Positions 7,753-10,538 of a stretch of 10,538 nucleotides of DNA are shown one piece after another. Every line of letters starts with the position of its first letter. Position 1 is the first letter of the stretch. Both the position numbers and the translations under genes were made by a program. The stretch is from Verrucomicrobiaceae bacterium UBA2429 (GTDB lineage Bacteria > Verrucomicrobiota > Verrucomicrobiia > Verrucomicrobiales > Verrucomicrobiaceae), in assembly GCA_002343505.1 (NCBI GenBank), contig DDQZ01000065.1, positions 1 to 10,538 of the forward strand, read 5' to 3'. Below the pieces are notes generated by a model. The model made no database searches and had not been told where the DNA came from. It saw only the letters and a program-made list of their open reading frames with translations.

Positions 7753-7785
7753 ACTGTACCCGCCAGGGAGAAGCGGGAAGCGTGC

Positions 7786-7814
7786 TCGACATTTCCAGTC
7801 CGCGCAGGTATGAT
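7786..7814 (+). promoter_or_regulatory. vapBC promoter, probably giving a leaderless mRNA
   Basis: TCGACA (7786-7791), a 17-base spacer and TATGAT (7809-7814) each match the sigma-70-type consensus at 5 of 6 positions. The expected transcription start, six to eight bases after the -10, falls on or next to the vapB ATG at 7821, and there is no ribosome binding site before that ATG. A leaderless transcript is therefore inferred. Confidence 0.6.
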
Positions 7815-7820
7815 CGTCCC

Positions 7821-8036
7821 ATGACGACAACATTGCCATTCAAGGAGGAGTTGAACCGCCTTCCCGCCGATCGGCTGGAGGAGACGGCGAAATACATCCA
7901 CGCCTTGATCGAAGAACGTCGCCAGCGACGCGGGCTCATGATTGACGCCACCTCAGGCAGCCTTCCCGGAGAAGAGGGCGAGGCATTGGAAGCAGCTTTG
8001 AAGGAATGCAGCTCTCCCGATGAAAACGCCTGGTAG
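7821..8036 (+). CDS. vapB: VapB-type antitoxin
   Basis: 71 residues: M-T-T-T-L-P-F-K-E-E-L-N, then a helix (L-P-A-D-R-L-E-E-T-A-K-Y-I-H-A-L-I-E-E-R), then a polar, acidic tail. The size, the basic/amphipathic first half, the acidic C-terminal half and the position directly before a PIN-domain toxin gene identify it as the antitoxin of a type II module. It would bind and block the VapC active site and, as is usual for such pairs, repress its own promoter. I do not recognise a specific DNA-binding fold (AbrB, RHH, Phd), so the antitoxin subfamily is open. It overlaps vapC by 17 bases in another frame, implying coupled translation. It lies 68 bases after the mutS stop, but its own promoter suggests separate transcription. 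Confidence 0.75.
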   Translation: MTTTLPFKEELNRLPADRLEETAKYIHALIEERRQRRGLMIDATSGSLPGEEGEALEAALKECSSPDENAW

Positions 8037-8421
8037 CCTCGCGCTCGACAGCAGTGTCATCGTCCGCCACATGCGGACGGCGGACCTCGTCATTTCCTCC
8101 CGCCTCAAGGCGGCCACCGAGTTGTATCTTCCGCTCACCGCCCTTGGAGAAATGCGTTTCGGGCTTCAACGAGCGGGCAACAGCCGCCGAGCGGTGGAGC
8201 AATGGGAAAGATTCTCCAAAGAAGTCGTGCTACTCCTGCCCGATGATGCCACTGCCACCGCTTATGCCGAGTTGAAGCAGGCTCTCGCGGCAAAAGGCAA
8301 ACCGATTCCTGAAAACGATCTCTGGATCGCGGCTACCGCCAAAAGTCATGATCTGCCCTTGTTCTGCCGTGACGCCCATTTCGATGAACTGGCTGAACTC
8401 ATGACCATCATCCAGGCATGA
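8020..8421 (+). CDS. vapC: VapC-type PIN-domain ribonuclease toxin
   Basis: 133 residues, a typical VapC length. PIN-domain acidic residues are in order: Asp10 in L-A-L-D-S-S-V-I-V, Glu44 in L-G-E-M-R-F-G, Asp100 in I-P-E-N-D-L-W-I-A-A and Asp118 in L-F-C-R-D-A-H-F. All four Mg-binding positions are therefore present and the toxin looks active. VapC toxins cut tRNA or rRNA and stop translation until neutralised by the partner antitoxin. The target here cannot be told from the sequence. The start at 8020 overlaps vapB. A diverged copy of the mutS 3' end begins within about 40 bases of the stop. Confidence 0.92.
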   Translation: MKTPGSLALDSSVIVRHMRTADLVISSRLKAATELYLPLTALGEMRFGLQRAGNSRRAVEQWERFSKEVVLLLPDDATATAYAELKQALAAKGKPIPENDLWIAATAKSHDLPLFCRDAHFDELAELMTIIQA

Positions 8422-8461
8422 CGCTCGCCATCACAAGCTCCATCCGAGTTGGTAAAAATCT

Positions 8462-8660
8462 CGGCATCTAGGTCGCGCGGATCGCCGGCCTCCCCGAAAA
8501 CATCATCGCGCGCGCCAAGGAAGTCCTCCACCAACTCGAATCCGGTCACCAGCCGGCGGAAAGCGTCCAAGAAGTCCCCTTGGCGACGAGCGTCCCCGCG
8601 AAGGCGCGGAAGAAGCCGCGCAGTGATGAGGACGCGGGGCAGATGAGTTTGTTTGGGTAA
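8462..8660 (+). pseudogene. Orphan second copy of the mutS 3' end
   Basis: This stretch aligns gap-free with codons 774-838 of mutS. The codon for Gln776 is TAG here (8469-8471), and there is no start codon or upstream MutS sequence, so it cannot make MutS. A weaker match with a 5-base deletion may extend the homology back to about 8432, close to the end of vapC. Of the differing sense codons I count 13 synonymous changes against 6 replacements (L to I, V to I, Q to H, K to Q, A to L, T to A). The terminal Q-M-S-L-F-G is intact. That pattern implies most of the divergence arose while the copy was still a working gene, so it is likely an allelic tail left behind by recombination. It is followed directly by the parDE-like module. 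Confidence 0.9.
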
Positions 8661-8666
8661 GTCGTT

Positions 8667-8705
8667 GAGACTTTGCTTGCCCCCTGAATGGCAAAGCATA
8701 GTCTC
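8667..8705. promoter_or_regulatory. Imperfect inverted repeat before the parDE-like module
   Basis: GAGACT (8667-8672) pairs with AGTCTC (8700-8705), and TTGC (8673-8676) pairs with GCAA (8691-8694), leaving a short bulge. It sits between the orphan mutS stop and the antitoxin ATG at 8712. It could be a terminator remnant of the ancestral mutS or the operator bound by the antitoxin. A possible -10 (CATAGT, 8697-8702) lies inside its right arm. Confidence 0.4.
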
Positions 8706-8711
8706 CAGACC

Positions 8712-8923
8712 ATGACAACTACTCTCACCGCCCCAGTCGAAGCATTGCTTCGTGAGCAAGTCGCCAATGGTTATTTCCAAGCATTAATATTGCCTTGGAG
8801 GTAGCGGTAAAAACCGTCTTTGGCCGTCGTGCGTCCCCGGCGTTCGAATCCCTGCTTGATGACGCTTTATCTCATCCAGGAGATCGCATCCCCCTCTCCC
8901 AACTGCGCGCCAAGACTTCATGA
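8712..8923 (+). pseudogene. ParD-like antitoxin gene broken by a one-base frameshift
   Basis: From the ATG at 8712, the frame reads M-T-T-T-L-T-A-P-V-E-A-L-L-R-E-Q-V-A-N-G, then Y-F-Q, and reaches a TAG at 8802. In the neighbouring frame, starting at the AGC at 8780, an antitoxin-like continuation runs S-I-N-I-A-L-E-V-A-V-K-T-V-F-G-R-R to a TGA at 8921-8923 that overlaps the toxin ATG (ATGA). Adding one A to the CAAG at 8778-8781 would join both parts into about 70 residues, a normal ParD/CopG-type length. The N-terminal half resembles ParD (a T-L-T-x-x-x-E-x-L-x-x-x-V-x-x-G-x-Y/F pattern). The break may be a real mutation, a sequencing error in an A-run or, less likely, translational frameshifting. 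Confidence 0.7.
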
Positions 8924-9264
8924 TGGCAGTTGTCTTCGATCCCGTCGTTGTGGATGATTTGGAGGAGATCGTGAACTACATCGCTCAGGACAATGTCGTG
9001 GCTGCCGATGCAGTGCGACGAGACATTCTCGACACTGCCGAGAGCCTTGGTGAGCAACCCGGGCTGGGTATTCGTTCTCGCTTCAGCGCTCCACGTTTCG
9101 CCGGCATTCGCTTTCTTCCCTCGCTGCAACCTCCCACCTACCTCTTGTTCTACCGCGAACTGTCCGAAGAGGTTGAGGTGCTACGAATTCTCCACGGTGC
9201 AAGAAGCCTCCCGCACGTGGCGGCAAGAAGGGACGATAGGCTGCTCGTAAGTTTACAGGCTTGA
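8920..9264 (+). CDS. parE: ParE/RelE-family toxin
   Basis: 114 residues (ATG at 8920, or 8923 for one residue less). Family features include the first strand and helix A-V-V-F-D-P-V-V-V-D-D-L-E-E-I-V-N-Y-I-A. They continue with an Ala-rich second helix (A-A-D-A-V-R-R-D-I), then L-G-E-Q-P-G-L-G, and the C-terminal strands T-Y-L-L-F-Y-R-E and V-L-R-I-L-H-G-A-R-S-L-P. The ending h-L-R-h-L-H-G-A-R-x-L-P is diagnostic of ParE-like toxins. ParE members poison DNA gyrase and RelE members cut mRNA at the ribosome. ParE is favoured by the partner and the missing RelE catalytic set, but the target is inferred. The gene overlaps the antitoxin stop by four bases (ATGA), a normal TA arrangement. The toxin frame is intact although the antitoxin frame is broken, which would be dangerous if it were expressed. 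Confidence 0.88.
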   Translation: MMAVVFDPVVVDDLEEIVNYIAQDNVVAADAVRRDILDTAESLGEQPGLGIRSRFSAPRFAGIRFLPSLQPPTYLLFYRELSEEVEVLRILHGARSLPHVAARRDDRLLVSLQA

Positions 9265-9309
9265 TCTGTCCCGCTTGACCTTGGCGACCGAGTTTAGCAG
9301 TGTCGTCAA

Positions 9310-10464
9310 ATGTCTTTTGCTCTGCCCATCATCTTTGCCGCACTTGTCATCTGGTTGTGCTGGCAGCGTGTTCTAAAGCACAAGCATCGACTGGAGGCAC
9401 TGCCCAAGCAGGATCGACGTCTGGTGGAATTGATGCAGATGGGAGAGGCTGCAATGAAGAATTGGGACGCAAATGCGCAGAAAGAAATCATCAAGTCCAT
9501 TGGTGAGCTTGGCACCGGTGCATCTGTTCCATTCATCGCGGACTGGCTTTCGACCAAAAGCCTTAGCAATTCGTGGTCCGACCTGCTCGAAGGCATTGTC
9601 GAGGGGGCCAAACATGCAGAACCGGAGTGGAAAGACGGGGTCTTCCGCGTTCTCGAACACGGGCTCGCCGATCCTTTGACACCGAATCTGTTTCGCGGCT
9701 GGCCTTTCGTCTCCTGGCCGTCAGCAATGATGGCGGTTGATCCTGAGCGTGCGCTCAAGATCTTTGCTGATCGCAAGCTCCTGATGCTGGGCACGCCCGG
9801 GTTTTCCGCCACCGTAACGGCGATCAATGAATCCCTATCTGACGTGCCTGCCGATATCGCCGCCCGTTGGTTGCCTGACGAGATGCCAGACCTCAGTGAA
9901 CATGCGATTGGTGAGCAATACCTCTTGATGCTCCAAGCCCATGCCGAACATGATCTGCCGGAAGCCAAACGAAGGCTGTGGGAGTTGGTGAATTCAGGTG
10001 GACACTTCGAAGCAGAGGCCGCCCGGTTGTTACTGAAGACAGAAGGTCTGCCAGACCCTGCATGGACACTGGACAGCAGAGTGCAGGAAATCGGTCTCGA
10101 CAAGGTGAGACCCGCTGAAAGAACTGTATGGACTGTGGCAAACTGGTTCACCTTCCCCATCGCCACCTCTGGTTTCGACCGGTTTATAGTAGGCTATGAA
10201 GCGGATCACCTGCATGAGGTCATCGCTGCGCTAAACGAAATCGGAGCACATGTGACTGCCGATTGCTTGCTGGAATGGGCGGGCATTTTCGGTGCAGAGT
10301 GGCCTGCGGATCAGTATGACCGCGAGACAATTATCGATGAGCGTGGGCTTAAGACGGGAGAGCATTGGAACACGATCTGCGCACGAATGCAGAATTTAGA
10401 GAACGTGACTTTGCTCAATCTTCTCTATGAGCTTCGTCATGCAGACCAATTTGAGCGTCAATAG
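9310..10464 (+). CDS. Membrane-anchored DUF4375 (DMP19)-like protein
   Basis: 384 residues. Residues 3-18 form one hydrophobic segment followed by Q-R-V-L-K-H-K-H-R, so the large C-terminal part should face the cytoplasm. Residues about 30-265 are alpha-helical with repeated Leu/Ala helices (for example K-E-I-I-K-S-I-G-E-L-G-T-G-A-S-V-P-F-I-A-D-W-L), suggestive of HEAT-like repeats. Residues about 270-375 resemble the DUF4375/DMP19 domain: W-T-V-A-N-W-F, G-F-D-R-F-I-V-G-Y-E-A-D-H-L-H-E-V-I-A-A-L-N-E-I-G-A, then A-x-x-L-L-E-W-A-G-I-F-G and W-P-A-D-Q-Y-D-R-E-T. The biochemical function of this domain is unknown. Codon use is less GC-biased than in recA or mutS, which hints at a different origin. 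No ribosome binding site is obvious. The gene follows the ParE stop by 45 bases. Confidence 0.65.
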   Translation: MSFALPIIFAALVIWLCWQRVLKHKHRLEALPKQDRRLVELMQMGEAAMKNWDANAQKEIIKSIGELGTGASVPFIADWLSTKSLSNSWSDLLEGIVEGAKHAEPEWKDGVFRVLEHGLADPLTPNLFRGWPFVSWPSAMMAVDPERALKIFADRKLLMLGTPGFSATVTAINESLSDVPADIAARWLPDEMPDLSEHAIGEQYLLMLQAHAEHDLPEAKRRLWELVNSGGHFEAEAARLLLKTEGLPDPAWTLDSRVQEIGLDKVRPAERTVWTVANWFTFPIATSGFDRFIVGYEADHLHEVIAALNEIGAHVTADCLLEWAGIFGAEWPADQYDRETIIDERGLKTGEHWNTICARMQNLENVTLLNLLYELRHADQFERQ

Positions 10465-10486
10465 CATCAGACAGATACAGGGTGTC

Positions 10487-10522
10487 CGTCCCTCTATCGC
10501 ATCCCGTCCCTCTATCGCATCC
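10487..10522. repeat. Two perfect 18-base tandem repeats at the right edge
   Basis: The unit CGTCCCTCTATCGCATCC occurs twice head to tail. It is bracketed by related 11-mers, GTGTCCGTCCC (10483-10493, overlapping the first unit) and GTGTCTGTCCC (10528-10538). The block starts 22 bases after the previous stop and may continue past the window. Confidence 0.75.
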
Positions 10523-10538
10523 CATTCGTGTCTGTCCC

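Noticed and set aside
7758..7779. CCCGC/GCGGG hairpin after the mutS stop as a terminator
   Set aside because: The stem is only five bases, with no T-run. Too weak to annotate, though it may contribute to 3'-end formation.
6892..7839. 315-residue minus-strand frame across the mutS 3' end
   Set aside because: Shadow of mutS. Its start would lie inside the vapB gene and it shows no family resemblance.
7753..8461. Insertion sequence or integrase-borne island between the mutS tails
   Set aside because: The interval holds only vapBC. No transposase, integrase, terminal inverted repeats or short target-site duplication is seen, so homologous exchange in the mutS tail is the simpler explanation.
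8346..8780. 144-residue minus-strand frame over the orphan mutS tail
   Set aside because: It resembles part of the minus-strand frame over mutS only because the underlying DNA is the duplicated mutS tail. No independent coding evidence.
8712..8804. Short 30-residue protein ending at the TAG at 8802 as a genuine separate gene
   Set aside because: The sequence stops being antitoxin-like after Y-F-Q, while the other frame continues naturally and is coupled to the toxin ATG. A frameshift explains both.
9306..10166. 286-residue minus-strand frame opposite the DUF4375-like gene
   Set aside because: Ser/Arg-rich without motifs. The plus-strand frame has a membrane helix and a recognisable C-terminal domain.

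Overview
The window most likely comes from a member of the Verrucomicrobiota, possibly Prosthecobacter-like. Three things point there. It has GC-rich genes with C/G-ending codons. It carries exported catabolic proteins typical of the Planctomycetes-Verrucomicrobia group: the end of a DUF1080-like protein, an Asp-box sialidase-like protein and a PQQ-type beta-propeller. It also has a TGTTC-N4-GAACA palindrome just upstream of recA, which matches the LexA motif I remember being described for Verrucomicrobia. Genus-level placement is inference. No rRNA, tRNA, CRISPR array or transposase gene is visible, and no gene-free stretch exceeds 300 bases.

Layout. Bases 1-233 hold the 3' end of a DUF1080/LamG-like gene, followed by two small hairpins. 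A secreted NTF2/SnoaL-like protein (294-731, +) converges, with a 4-base gap, on a large secreted sialidase-like protein (736-2577, -). Divergent from that is an exported PQQ-like beta-propeller protein (2688-3923, +). A 120-base leader with a long-arm inverted repeat and the putative SOS box precedes recA (4044-5117). A GC-rich terminator-like hairpin follows recA. mutS comes next (5236-7752) and ends in an intact beta-clamp-binding motif, QMSLF.

The accessory part lies downstream of mutS. A vapBC toxin-antitoxin operon (7821-8421) has a good promoter that appears to give a leaderless mRNA. It is followed by a second, diverged copy of the last 199 bases of mutS (8462-8660), which carries an in-frame TAG. 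Then comes a parDE-type module whose antitoxin gene (8712-8923) is split by a one-base frameshift, while the toxin gene (8920-9264) looks intact. Each mutS 3' end is thus followed by its own toxin-antitoxin module. This is what integration or recombination of a 'mutS-tail + TA' segment into the 3' end of mutS would leave. The window closes with a membrane-anchored DUF4375 (DMP19)-like protein (9310-10464) and the beginning of a short tandem-repeat block.

The recA-mutS pair forms a DNA-repair core, with recA probably under SOS control. The mutS 3' end seems to have served as a landing point for toxin-antitoxin cassettes. The mutS-tail/TA arrangement, together with the frameshifted antitoxin, is the most notable part of the window.
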